A DNA stretch of 64,000 nucleotides from JBBSNV01 sp964458605 (GTDB lineage Bacteria; Pseudomonadota; Alphaproteobacteria; Reyranellales; JAQSWP01): the NCBI GenBank assembly GCA_964458605.1, contig CAYWLS010000004.1, positions 1 through 64,000 of the forward strand, in the 5' to 3' direction. How positions within the stretch are numbered: the first letter of the stretch is position 1; each line of letters starts with the position of its first letter. The notes beneath the pieces are model-generated. The model was not told the DNA's origin and ran no database searches. It saw nothing but the letters and a program-made list of their open reading frames with translations. Of the stretch, positions 26,753 through 36,156 are shown in pieces. The translations under genes and the position numbers were made by a program.

Positions 26753-26815
26753 TAGAGCAAATTCACACCTTTCGACGGAATCCGGAACGATTCCGTCAAA
26801 AGGCGATTTGCTCTA
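26753..26815. terminator. Long inverted repeat between convergent lutC and 2OG oxygenase genes
   Basis: A 63-base imperfect palindrome: outer arms TAGAGCAAAT (26753-26762) and ATTTGCTCTA (26806-26815), inner arms GACGGAATC and GATTCCGTC around a six-base loop. Its right end contains the stop codon of the leftward 2OG oxygenase gene. The symmetric form and position fit a bidirectional terminator or extragenic palindromic element; similar 'agagcaaat..atttgctct' palindromes occur between genes in many alphaproteobacteria. Confidence 0.75.
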
Positions 26816-27895
26816 GGCCATCGTGCGATAGCCGCTGTCGGTCTGTTGCGGCTTGGGCCGGAAGAAGCTGGTCAGCACGTAGCGGCGGCCCCGGCTCACC
26901 GGCAGCGCCTCGTGCAGCAGGGTGCAGGAGAACACCGCCGCCCCGCCCATCGGCGGCTTGAAGCGCATCGCGCCGTATTCGGGGAAAACCAGTTCGCCGC
27001 CTTCGTAGTCTTCATTGAGATTGAGCGACACGGCGAAGGTGCGGTCGGCGGTCTGCGGCGCGCCGTTGTCGCGATGGGCGCGGAAATAGTGCTTGTCCTC
27101 GGCGCTGTAGGACAGGATGACATGGGCGTCGAAGCCGAAGGGCTGATCGTAGCCGAAGCCGCGCAGCAGCTCGGGCCCGATGCGATAGGCCAGCCGGTCG
27201 GAAATGGCGCGGATGGCGTTCTCGTCGCTCACCAGATGATCGTCGGTGCGCTTGCCCTGGCCCATCGACACGTTGCCGTAGCGGCTCGACACGCCCAGCT
27301 CGCTGTGGCCGCCATGCTGCCACAGCGCGATCAGGCTGCGGCACAGCTCCGGCTCGAACACGCGCGGCAGGATCAGCACCGGCGGCGAACTGCCCTGGAT
27401 CAGGGCCGGCTCGGGTTCGTCGGCCTCGGCCCGCGCCAGCCCGCCATCGATGGTGTCGGCCAGGCCCGTCACGCCGGGCTCGGCCACGGCCAGCAGCAGG
27501 CGCTGGTTGGCGTCGAGCAGCAGCAGGCGCGTCGGCACCGCGGGGCCGCCCTGCACGACCGGCGCCAGCAGCGCCTGGGCGATATTGCGCGCCGCGTCGC
27601 ACAAGGCGAACAGCGGCTTGCCTTCCATCGGCTGGGGCAGGCTGGTCCAGTCGCGGGTCACGGCATCGGCGCCGGCGCCGATCAGCAGCACCAGCGCCAC
27701 GCCGGCGCGCCGGCAGGTCTCGACGATGCCGCTGTAGTCGCTGCGCAGCAGGGCCGCCATGCTGTCGGCTGCCAGCAGCGCGACCGGCCCGCCGCGGAAC
27801 GCCCAGTAGAATTTGCGCATTTCGCCGCCCTGCTCCGGCAGTTCGAAATCGGGCAGCCGGTCGCCCGGCTGCAGCAGGAAATAGGGGATGGTCAC
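26813..27895 (-). CDS. Peroxiredoxin-like / 2OG-Fe(II) dioxygenase fusion
   Basis: A 360-residue protein of two parts. Residues 1-165 look like a thioredoxin/AhpC-type fold (LQPGDRLPDFELPEQGGEM) but have no cysteine where the peroxidatic Cys should be. Residues about 185-350 are a prolyl-hydroxylase-like 2OG domain with FRAHRDNG (iron ligands His and Asp), LLHEALP (distal His) and GRRYVL (2OG Arg). I use the GTG at 27893-27895 because GAGGAT lies eight bases before it. It is divergent from the epoxide hydrolase gene. Substrate unknown. Confidence 0.83.
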   Translation of the reverse strand: MTIPYFLLQPGDRLPDFELPEQGGEMRKFYWAFRGGPVALLAADSMAALLRSDYSGIVETCRRAGVALVLLIGAGADAVTRDWTSLPQPMEGKPLFALCDAARNIAQALLAPVVQGGPAVPTRLLLLDANQRLLLAVAEPGVTGLADTIDGGLARAEADEPEPALIQGSSPPVLILPRVFEPELCRSLIALWQHGGHSELGVSSRYGNVSMGQGKRTDDHLVSDENAIRAISDRLAYRIGPELLRGFGYDQPFGFDAHVILSYSAEDKHYFRAHRDNGAPQTADRTFAVSLNLNEDYEGGELVFPEYGAMRFKPPMGGAAVFSCTLLHEALPVSRGRRYVLTSFFRPKPQQTDSGYRTMA

Positions 27896-27980
27896 GGGCG
27901 ATCCTCGGGGCCTTGCGCCAGGCGGTTGCGCGATTTGCAAATTGCCGCCCATGATGAGGCCAACCGAGGGGGAAGCGTCA

Positions 27981-28940
27981 ATGATCGAGGTCAAATTCCA
28001 GCGCGTCGAGACCAACGGCATTTCCCTGCGGGTGGCGGAAATGGGCAGCGGGCCGTTGGTGCTGTTCTGCCATGGCTGGCCCGAATCCTGGTATTCCTGG
28101 CGCCACCAGCTCGAGGCGGTGGCGGCGGCCGGCTTCCGCGCCGTGGCGCCCGACATGCGCGGCTATGGCGCAAGCGAAGCGCCCTCGCCGATCGAAAGCT
28201 ACACGCAGTTGCACCTGGTGGGCGACATGGTCGGGCTGGTCGGCGCGCTGGGCGAGAGCCAGGCGGCGATCGTCGGCCACGACTGGGGCGCGCCGGTGGC
28301 GTGGAACAGCGCGCTGCTGCGACCGGACATGTTCCGTGCCGTGGTCGGCATGAGCGTGCCCTGGACGCCGCCATCGCATATCGACGTGCTGTCGGCGCTG
28401 GAGAAGCTCGGCATCAGGACCTTCTACATGCAGTATTTCCAGCGGCCCGGCGTGGCCGAGGCGGAGTTCGAGAAAGATGTCGCGGGGGCGCTGCGGCGCA
28501 TCTATTTCTCCGGCTCCGGCGACGCGCCCGAGCGCTCGACCTTCGGCGTGCTGGACGAGGGCGGCGGCTTCCTCGACAAGACGGTCAACCCCGACAAGCT
28601 GCCGGCCTGGCTGGCGCAAGCCGACCTCGACTACTTTGTCGGCGAGTTCAAGCGCGCGGGCTTCCGCGGCGGGCTGAACTGGTATCGCAACCTGCGCCGC
28701 AACTGGGAGCTGTTCGCGCCCTGGCGCGGCCAGCCGATCAAGCAGCCTTCGCTGTTCATCGCCGGCAGCCGGGACGGCGTGCTGAAATTCCCAGCCTCTA
28801 TGAAGCAGATCGAGGCCTTCCCCAGGACCCTGCCCGGCATTCGCGGCTCGATCATCGTCGAGGGCGCTGGCCACTGGATCCAGCAGGAGCGGCCCGAAGC
28901 GGTGAACAAGGCGCTGGTCGATTTCCTCAAAGGCCTCTAG
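27981..28940 (+). CDS. Alpha/beta hydrolase, epoxide hydrolase type
   Basis: A 319-residue hydrolase. The oxyanion motif HGWPESWYSWRHQL, the nucleophile elbow GHDWGAPVAW (Asp about residue 104), and the general-base His in GAGHWIQQERP place it with soluble epoxide hydrolases. Lid tyrosines in FYMQYFQ and LNWYRNL fit epoxide activation. It is immediately followed, without spacer, by an SDR gene, suggesting a two-step conversion of an epoxide to a diol and then a ketone. Confidence 0.9.
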   Translation: MIEVKFQRVETNGISLRVAEMGSGPLVLFCHGWPESWYSWRHQLEAVAAAGFRAVAPDMRGYGASEAPSPIESYTQLHLVGDMVGLVGALGESQAAIVGHDWGAPVAWNSALLRPDMFRAVVGMSVPWTPPSHIDVLSALEKLGIRTFYMQYFQRPGVAEAEFEKDVAGALRRIYFSGSGDAPERSTFGVLDEGGGFLDKTVNPDKLPAWLAQADLDYFVGEFKRAGFRGGLNWYRNLRRNWELFAPWRGQPIKQPSLFIAGSRDGVLKFPASMKQIEAFPRTLPGIRGSIIVEGAGHWIQQERPEAVNKALVDFLKGL

Positions 28941-29741
28941 ATGGCCCGGAACAAGGCAGCCGCGGCAGACGGCGCGGCGATCTATCCGGAGATGCGCGGC
29001 AGGCTGGCGCTGGTCACCGGCGGTTCCAGCGGCATCGGCCTGGCCACCGCCAGGGCCTTCGCGCGCCAGGGCTGCCGCGTGGTGATTGCCAGCCGGCACC
29101 AGACCAACGGCCGCGCCGCCGCCGAAAGCCTCAAGCTGTTCGGCGAGGTGCATTATTTGCCGGTCGATGCCGCCGACGGCCAGTCGGTGACGACGCTGTT
29201 CGCCGCCATCAAGCAGCGGCACGGCAGGCTCGATTATGCCTTCAACAATGGCGGCAGCGGCGCCGGCGGCAAGGTCGCCACCATGCGCGAGCGCAACTGG
29301 CGCCGCACCATCGACGGCTACCTGACCTCGACCTTCCTTTGCCTGCAGGCCGAACTCAACGCGATGGCGGGATCTGGAGCCAAGGACAGCGCGATCGTCA
29401 ACAATGCCTCGGTCGACGGCTTGCGCGGCTATCCCTTTCCCGGCGGCGCGGCCTATTCCGCCGCCAAGCACGGCGTGCTCGGCCTGACCAAGAGCGCGGC
29501 GCTGGAGCACGCCAAAAGCGGGCCGCGCATCGTCGCCATCTGTCCGGGCTGGGTCGCCACCCCGCCGGTGTTGGCCTATACGCGCAGCAAGGAGCGGGCC
29601 GAAGGCGTGATCAGGCAGACGCCGCGCGGCCGCATCGGCGAGCCCGACGAGATCGCTTCGGCGGTGCTGTGGCTGTGTTCGGCCGGCGCCTCGTTCGCGG
29701 TCGGCACGGTGCTGGCGATCGACGGCGGCTACATGGCCTGA
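28941..29741 (+). CDS. SDR family oxidoreductase
   Basis: A 266-residue classical short-chain dehydrogenase. The cofactor motif TGGSSGIG is near residue 27, NNGGSG is the NNAG-type motif, and the catalytic set is Ser in NNASVDG and YSAAK (Tyr, Lys). PGWVATPPV and the C-terminal LAIDGGYMA are standard. The Arg in ASRHQTNGRA hints at NADP preference. The ATG directly follows the epoxide hydrolase stop codon. Confidence 0.9.
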   Translation: MARNKAAAADGAAIYPEMRGRLALVTGGSSGIGLATARAFARQGCRVVIASRHQTNGRAAAESLKLFGEVHYLPVDAADGQSVTTLFAAIKQRHGRLDYAFNNGGSGAGGKVATMRERNWRRTIDGYLTSTFLCLQAELNAMAGSGAKDSAIVNNASVDGLRGYPFPGGAAYSAAKHGVLGLTKSAALEHAKSGPRIVAICPGWVATPPVLAYTRSKERAEGVIRQTPRGRIGEPDEIASAVLWLCSAGASFAVGTVLAIDGGYMA

Positions 29742-29759
29742 GCCGGGTTGGGCCTGGCG

Positions 29760-29859
29760 TGCGATCGTTTCAGCGCGCAGCGCTGTAAACGTGAATCGCT
29801 CGCTACGCCCAGAATTGCGATCGTTTCAGCGCGCAGCGCTGTAAACGCGAATCGCTCGC
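29760..29859. repeat. Two tandem copies of a hairpin-forming extragenic element
   Basis: A 44-base unit occurs at 29760-29803 and again at 29816-29859, with one difference and a 12-base spacer. Each copy can fold: CAGCGC and GCGCTG pair around GCA, extended by GTTT/AAAC and by GCGAT/ATCGC. The pair lies between two convergent genes (SDR and the Rieske fusion), typical of REP-like palindromic elements or a bidirectional terminator. Confidence 0.8.
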
Positions 29860-29867
29860 CCCAATAA

Positions 29868-30983
29868 TCAACGCTCGGCTTCGAGCGGATTGCCCTTGCG
29901 CCCGGCGCGGCTGGGCATGGCGAATTCGGTGGTCAGCAGCCGCTCCGCCAGCTCGACCGAACGGCTGCACAACTGGCAGGCAGCGTCGCGCAGTTCGGCG
30001 CTGTGCTGCACGGTGGCGACGTTGTTCTCCATGTCCTCGGCGCTCCAGCCGCGGGTGTGGGCGATATAGGGAAACTGCGGGAACTGGCAGCCCAGCTCGG
30101 CGAAAAAGCCCAGCATCTGCCCGGCCACGCCCTGCACGTTGTCCTGGCCGCCGGTGATGATGGCGCCCACCACCTTGTTCTTCAGCAGCACCCGGTTGGC
30201 GATGGTGATCTGGTTCTGGATGCAGTTCATGCGCTCGATCATCTTGTAATAGAGCGCCGAGGCGTTGCCCCAGCGGATCGGCGTCGCCACCAGGAACACG
30301 TCGCCCCAGTGCACCAGCGCCTCGTAGACCCGGTCGAGCTGATCGTCGGGATCCATCTGCGTGATCGAGCACGGCCAGGTGCAGGCATAGGCCGATTTGG
30401 AATAGAAGCCCTCGCAGGGGCGGAAGCGCAGCTCGCGCAGCTTGATGAGCTGGGTTTCGTGGCCGGCATCGGCGGCGTGGCGCAGCGCCGTCTCGAGCAG
30501 CGCCTCCGAGGTCGAATAGCGCGGATGGCCGGGACTCATCACCGTGGTGGACAGGCCGACGACGCGGATCGGTCCGGCCGTGCGCTCCTGCCGGCGCGCC
30601 ACCTTGTGGGGCGGATGGGGCAGGCGCGAGCGTCGCGAGGCGGCGGCGAGCTCGACCAGCACGCGGCCGTTCTCCACCTTCACGCGATGCGAGGGCACCG
30701 CATCGCCCTCGTAGCCCGGCTCGCCCAGCCCGGTGAGGCGGTGGAATTTCCAGTAATGCCACGGGCAGACGATGTACTGGCCATCGAGCGTGCCCTGGCC
30801 CAGCGGCCCGCCATGATGGTTGCAGGTGCCGCTGACGGCGCCGAACTGTCCGTCCCGGTAGCTCAGCGCCAGGCGATGGCCGCCCAGCATGAGCTGCTGC
30901 AAGGGCTTCCGCTTCAATTCGTCGGCCGCGCCCAGGTCGGCCCACTCCTCGCCAGCGCCCGCCGCCGCCAGATCGTCCGCCAT
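29868..30983 (-). CDS. Rieske ferredoxin - NADPH-dependent FMN reductase fusion
   Basis: A 371-residue two-domain redox protein. Residues about 12-115 are a Rieske domain with the 2Fe-2S ligands in CNHHGGPLGQG and CPWHYWKF. Residues about 140-350 are a flavodoxin-like FMN reductase domain: IRVVGLSTTVMSPGHPRYSTS, then VFLVATPIRWGNASALYYKMIER and VGAIITGGQDNVQG. Six or more extra cysteines (RPCEGFY, ACTWPC, QLCSRS) lie in the C-terminal part. The fusion suggests a self-contained electron path from NAD(P)H and flavin to the cluster. Partner oxygenase not seen nearby. Confidence 0.85.
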   Translation of the reverse strand: MADDLAAAGAGEEWADLGAADELKRKPLQQLMLGGHRLALSYRDGQFGAVSGTCNHHGGPLGQGTLDGQYIVCPWHYWKFHRLTGLGEPGYEGDAVPSHRVKVENGRVLVELAAASRRSRLPHPPHKVARRQERTAGPIRVVGLSTTVMSPGHPRYSTSEALLETALRHAADAGHETQLIKLRELRFRPCEGFYSKSAYACTWPCSITQMDPDDQLDRVYEALVHWGDVFLVATPIRWGNASALYYKMIERMNCIQNQITIANRVLLKNKVVGAIITGGQDNVQGVAGQMLGFFAELGCQFPQFPYIAHTRGWSAEDMENNVATVQHSAELRDAACQLCSRSVELAERLLTTEFAMPSRAGRKGNPLEAER

Positions 30984-31020
30984 GTCTTTCTCCCCCGGCG
31001 CGATTGTGCGCCAAGACCGG

Positions 31021-31070
31021 CAAAAGGAAAGGGCGGCCCCGCCAGTACCTTTGGCGGGCCGCCCTTCGTC
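31021..31070 (-). terminator. Rho-independent terminator of the first ompA-like gene
   Basis: Arms GGGCGGCCCCGCCA (31031-31044) and TGGCGGGCCGCCC (31052-31064) form a strong GC stem. Read leftward, the transcript would end in TTTCCTTTT. It follows the stop of the leftward gene at 31127. Confidence 0.85.
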
Positions 31071-31117
31071 TTTTCAGCCGGTGCGGATCGTCCTGGAGGG
31101 CGATCCTGGCTCCATGC

Positions 31118-32494
<1,377 letters not shown>

Positions 32495-32644
32495 GGATTC
32501 CCCCAAATGATGCAACACACTGAATTTGCGGCGACTATATGTGAGTTTGGGGCGCCGGGGGAACACCATGATTGCCCGTAGCGAGCCGATCGGGACGACA
32601 ATCCCGCGCCCTGTGACCTCAGCGAAACAGTGGCAAAAGGTAAC

Positions 32645-33586
32645 TTAATTGTCCTGGCCCTGAGTCTGGTCTTGGCGCAGGAACGGCGCGGGCCGCCGGG
32701 TCGCGAGAAACCGTTCGGCGGCCTCGACATAGCCGAAGCGAGCCATCTGCGTGCGATGGTCGTTCAGCAGGCGGCGCACCTGATTGCGGGTCAGCACCGT
32801 CTGCCACTGACCGGCTTTGCCCTCGCGGAAGAACACCTCGGCGTTCTTGGGCTTTTCCTTGAAGCCCGCCGCACTCTCCTGCTTCTGCAGTTCGGCGAAG
32901 GACGACAATTCGACCGCGCGCCGCAGTTGGGCGGGGTCGCCGCCCAGGCCCAGCCACCCGGTCAGCTCGCCGAAGGTCTCGTAGGGATTGGCCAGCATGT
33001 CCTCGTAGCGCATGACGAACAGCGAGCGATTGGGCTTGCCGGTCCATGACGCCACGTTCTCCGACCACGAGCCCAGGATCTGGTAGACGCCTTTCTCGTG
33101 CGGCTCCAGCCAGCGGCCGGGCTTGCCCATCAGCGCGATGGTCTCGTCGAGCGAGGCGCTCATGTGATGCGAATAGGACACCGCCACGTCGAGCGGGTTG
33201 CGCACGATGTAGATGGCGCCGGCGGTGAGCCGCATGGTGATCATCGGCACGCCGTTATGCGCCACCAGCGCGCTGTGCGACTTGAGGAACACGTAGCCGT
33301 CGGCGCTGTCGTGGATGCTCTGGTGCGCCTGCGGGCGGGCACGGTCGACGTCCTCGGGCGTCCATTCTTCCTGCGGCTTGTCGATCAGGTCGCGATACCA
33401 GCCCGGCGCGTTGTCGGTCGAGGTCAACGACGTCATGTCGTTGATGTCGTGGGCGCCTTCGCCCTGGCGGATGTAGTTGTGCAGGAAGGCGCGCGTCCAG
33501 GTATTGCCGGACTTGGGATACGACGCCAGCCAGATCAGTCCGCCCATTGCATCTGATGCCCGCTTGGAAATGCTGGAAGCGGCCAT
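32645..33586 (-). CDS. Sulfotransferase family protein
   Basis: A 313-residue PAPS-dependent sulfotransferase. The 5'-phosphosulfate loop is LASYPKSGNTWTRAFLHNYI (Lys, Ser, Gly, Asn, Thr), and the 3'-phosphate motif is YIVRNPLDVAVSYSHHM. VMRYEDMLANPYETF and FFREGKAGQW near the end are also typical. The ATG at residue 14 (MGGLIWLASYPKSG) is an alternative start. It may sulfate a cell-surface glycan, lipid or small molecule. It sits between the two OmpA-like genes, in the same direction, without an obvious operon partner. Confidence 0.9.
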   Translation of the reverse strand: MAASSISKRASDAMGGLIWLASYPKSGNTWTRAFLHNYIRQGEGAHDINDMTSLTSTDNAPGWYRDLIDKPQEEWTPEDVDRARPQAHQSIHDSADGYVFLKSHSALVAHNGVPMITMRLTAGAIYIVRNPLDVAVSYSHHMSASLDETIALMGKPGRWLEPHEKGVYQILGSWSENVASWTGKPNRSLFVMRYEDMLANPYETFGELTGWLGLGGDPAQLRRAVELSSFAELQKQESAAGFKEKPKNAEVFFREGKAGQWQTVLTRNQVRRLLNDHRTQMARFGYVEAAERFLATRRPAPFLRQDQTQGQDN

Positions 33587-33621
33587 AGTGCCGTGGAAGC
33601 CATGCGCCGTCTACGCGCAGC

Positions 33622-33648
33622 AAAAAGGGCGGCCTGTGGCCGCCCTTT
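33622..33648 (-). terminator. Rho-independent terminator of the second ompA-like gene
   Basis: Arms GGGCGGCC (33627-33634) and GGCCGCCC (33638-33645) are separated by three bases. In the leftward direction they are followed by TTTTT, giving a textbook terminator after the stop at 33689. Confidence 0.88.
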
Positions 33649-33679
33649 CCGATCGATATGGAAGCTCGCCGCTAGACGA

Positions 33680-34099
33680 CGATCTCGCCTAGATGACGAT
33701 CTCGACCCTGCGGTTCTGCGGTTCGCGCACGCCGTCGGCGGTCGGCACCAGCGGCTGGCTCTCGCCCTTGCCGATGACGACGATGGCCGAAGCGGGGATG
33801 CCCTGCTTGATCATGTTGGCCTTGACCGCCTCGGCACGACGCAGCGACAGCGCCATGTTGTACTGCTCGCTGCCCGAACGGTCGGTATGGCCGGTCAGGG
33901 TGACGCGGGCGGAGTTGCCGGCCTTGGCGGCGGCAACGGCGTCGTTGATGGTGGTCTGGGCCTGGCTGGTGATGTTCGACTTGTCGAAGTCGAAGAACAC
34001 GATGAAGCTCTTCTTGGCGGTAGCAGCCGGCGGCGGCGGCGGCGGCGCGGCCGGCGCGGCAGGCGCCGAACCGAAGGTCGCCACCAGGCGCACGAACGG
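33680..34099. repeat. Direct repeat A: 3' end of ompA copy 2
   Basis: Second copy of the 420-base repeat described at 31118-31537. It covers the stop codon, the whole OmpA C-terminal domain, the proline linker and the last barrel strand (FVRLVATFGSAP) of the gene at 33689. Confidence 0.9.
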
Positions 34100-35080
34100 G
34101 CCATGGGTGAAGACGTTGGCCGAGTGCGAGGTGAAGCTCGACTCGATCACATTGGCGTCGCTGGCCACGCCCCACCAGGCGTCGCCGCGATAGCCCACCT
34201 GGATGCCGACGGTCGAGCCGCTGCCGGCATTGAAGTTGTAGCCCAGGCCGATTTCGCCCTCGAGGTTGGGGACGACCTTGGTCTTGTTCTTCTTGCCGCT
34301 GACGTGGTTGGTGCTGGTGTTGCCGTCGGTAGTGGTGTTGTGCGCCGACAGCGACAGCTTGTCCTTGAACTTGCCGAACAGCACCGCGCCAGCGACGCCG
34401 CCGAACACGTTGAAGCCGCTGTTGCCCAGGCCGAACGTGCCGTTCACGCCCAGCCGCGGGCCGATGCCCCAGAAGGTGGTCTTGCGCTTGCCGGCTGCCG
34501 TGGCGGTCGAGCTGGAGAAGCAGGAGCCGTCGCGCCCGAAGCATTCGTAGTTGAAGGCATTGGCCTTGGCGGTCTGGTTGAAATGGGCGAACCGGATGCC
34601 GCCAAACAGGCGCAGGTTCGAGTTGTTGCCCATGGTCCAGTTGTAGCCGGCTTCGAAGTCGGCGACCTGGTAGTCGAGCTTGGTCTTCAGCGTCTGCGAA
34701 TTCTCTTCGTCGATCGTGCTGGAGGCGAAGGACTTCTTGCCGTTCTTCAGCCATGCGCCGGAGAAGCCGAAGCCGACGTCCCAGTTGTTGTTGAAGCGGT
34801 AGCCGAGCATGGCCTTGCCGCCCCAGCCGTTGTCGGCGCGAGCCTTGACGCCGGCGCCGTCGTCGTCGTCGTGAAGCTCGCCGATGATCGTATCGGTGCC
34901 GTTGCCGCTCCAGAGCTTGCTCTGGTCGCTGTGATTGAAAACGTAACGGCCTTCTGCCGAGATGTAGAAGCCCGGGCCGGTCGAGTACATCTGCGCATGC
35001 GCGCTCTGGCCGTCGAGCGCCAGCAGGGCGACGAAGGCGGTACCGGCCAGCAACGACGTGCGGAATTGCTGCTTGTTCAT
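33689..35080 (-). CDS. OmpA-like outer membrane protein (copy 2)
   Basis: A 463-residue paralogue of the protein at 31127. The ATG at 35078-35080 follows GAGGA by five bases. Signal peptide MNKQQFRTSLLAGTAFVALL with cleavage near AHAQ; barrel starting MYSTGPGFYISAEGRYVF; Ala/Pro linker; then the OmpA domain with FFDFDKSNIT and GHTDRSGS. The barrel carries a cysteine pair (ECFGRDGSCF) that copy 1 lacks, so surface loops differ while the periplasmic domain is the same. Confidence 0.93.
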   Translation of the reverse strand: MNKQQFRTSLLAGTAFVALLALDGQSAHAQMYSTGPGFYISAEGRYVFNHSDQSKLWSGNGTDTIIGELHDDDDGAGVKARADNGWGGKAMLGYRFNNNWDVGFGFSGAWLKNGKKSFASSTIDEENSQTLKTKLDYQVADFEAGYNWTMGNNSNLRLFGGIRFAHFNQTAKANAFNYECFGRDGSCFSSSTATAAGKRKTTFWGIGPRLGVNGTFGLGNSGFNVFGGVAGAVLFGKFKDKLSLSAHNTTTDGNTSTNHVSGKKNKTKVVPNLEGEIGLGYNFNAGSGSTVGIQVGYRGDAWWGVASDANVIESSFTSHSANVFTHGPFVRLVATFGSAPAAPAAPPPPPPAATAKKSFIVFFDFDKSNITSQAQTTINDAVAAAKAGNSARVTLTGHTDRSGSEQYNMALSLRRAEAVKANMIKQGIPASAIVVIGKGESQPLVPTADGVREPQNRRVEIVI

Positions 35081-35362
35081 TTTGTCCTCATCTTCAGGAT
35101 CGACCGGCGTGTAGATTGGGGTCGAAGCCAGTTGCGAATATCCGGACAAAATTGCCAAGTAAATCGCTGTAATTCCAATACGATTGCCGAATGACTGGCG
35201 AAACGGGAATGATGTAACCCGAAATCAACACTGGCGCTGCGCTGCGGGCTGCGCCTGCAATGACCGGAATGCCGACGGCAAATAAAATGCATAGACTGGA
35301 TTTTGATGCCGTCGGCGGCACCGGCACCGCAGCGCGAAACGGATCAAGCGGAGGAGGAAGAG

Positions 35363-36058
35363 ATGGGCGAATCGGTGAAGGTCACGGTCAAGGACGGCAC
35401 GTTCTCGGGCTATCTCGCCAAGCCGGCATCGGGCAAAGGACCGGGCGTGCTGGTGATCCAGGAGATCTTCGGCGTCAACAAGGTGATGCGCGATATCTGC
35501 GACGGCTATGCTGCCCAGGGCTATGTCGCGCTATGCACCGACATCTTCTGGCGCCAGGAGCCGGGCGTCGACATCACCGATCAGTCGCAGGCGGAGTGGG
35601 ACAAGGCGTTCGCGCTGTACAAGGGCTTCGACGAAGCCAAGGGCGTCGACGACCTGATCGCCTCGCTGGCCTATCTGCGGCAGGTGCCCGGTTGCAGCGG
35701 CAAGGTCGGCGTCACCGGCTACTGCCTGGGCGGCAAGCTTACCTATCTGATGGCCTGCCGCTCCGACTGCGATGCTGCGGCGGCCTATTACGGCGTGGCC
35801 ATCGATGCCGCGCTCGACGAAGCGCGCAACATCAAGCGGCCGACCATCCTGCACATCGCCGAGAAGGACGGCTTCGTGCCGCCCGAGGCGCAGGCCAAGA
35901 TCAAGGCCGCGCTCAAGGACCATCCGCAGGTGACGATCTATACCTATCCCGGCAACGACCACGCCTTCTGCCGCGTCGGCGGCCAGCACTACGATGCCGC
36001 CGCCTGCAAGGCTGCCAACGGCCGCACCATGGAGCTGTTCAGGAAGACGCTGGGCTGA
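35363..36058 (+). CDS. Dienelactone hydrolase family protein
   Basis: A 231-residue alpha/beta hydrolase. The catalytic triad of dienelactone hydrolases is visible: Cys in VTGYCLGGKL, Asp in AEKDGFVPP and His in GNDHAFCR. The usual EIFGVNKVMRD segment is present. The ATG at 35363 follows a very strong GGAGGAGG; an upstream ATG at 35303 would add 20 Ala/Glu-rich residues of no family character. Natural substrate (dienelactones, or other esters and lactones) is open. Convergent with the CVNH gene across a shared terminator. Confidence 0.92.
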   Translation: MGESVKVTVKDGTFSGYLAKPASGKGPGVLVIQEIFGVNKVMRDICDGYAAQGYVALCTDIFWRQEPGVDITDQSQAEWDKAFALYKGFDEAKGVDDLIASLAYLRQVPGCSGKVGVTGYCLGGKLTYLMACRSDCDAAAAYYGVAIDAALDEARNIKRPTILHIAEKDGFVPPEAQAKIKAALKDHPQVTIYTYPGNDHAFCRVGGQHYDAAACKAANGRTMELFRKTLG

Positions 36059-36082
36059 GACGGAGGTCCGCCGGCGCAACAG

Positions 36083-36110
36083 AAAAGGGGCGGGTGTACC
36101 CGTCCCTTTT
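36083..36110. terminator. Bidirectional terminator between convergent genes
   Basis: AAAAGGGGCGGG and CCCGTCCCTTTT flank a four-base loop. The stem has one G-T type wobble, and there are A and T runs on both sides, so it can end transcripts from the dienelactone hydrolase gene and from the opposing CVNH gene. Confidence 0.85.
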
Positions 36111-36156
36111 CGGCGCATCGGCCGGTCGGCTGGGCGACCGGCGACGCTTCCGCGGT

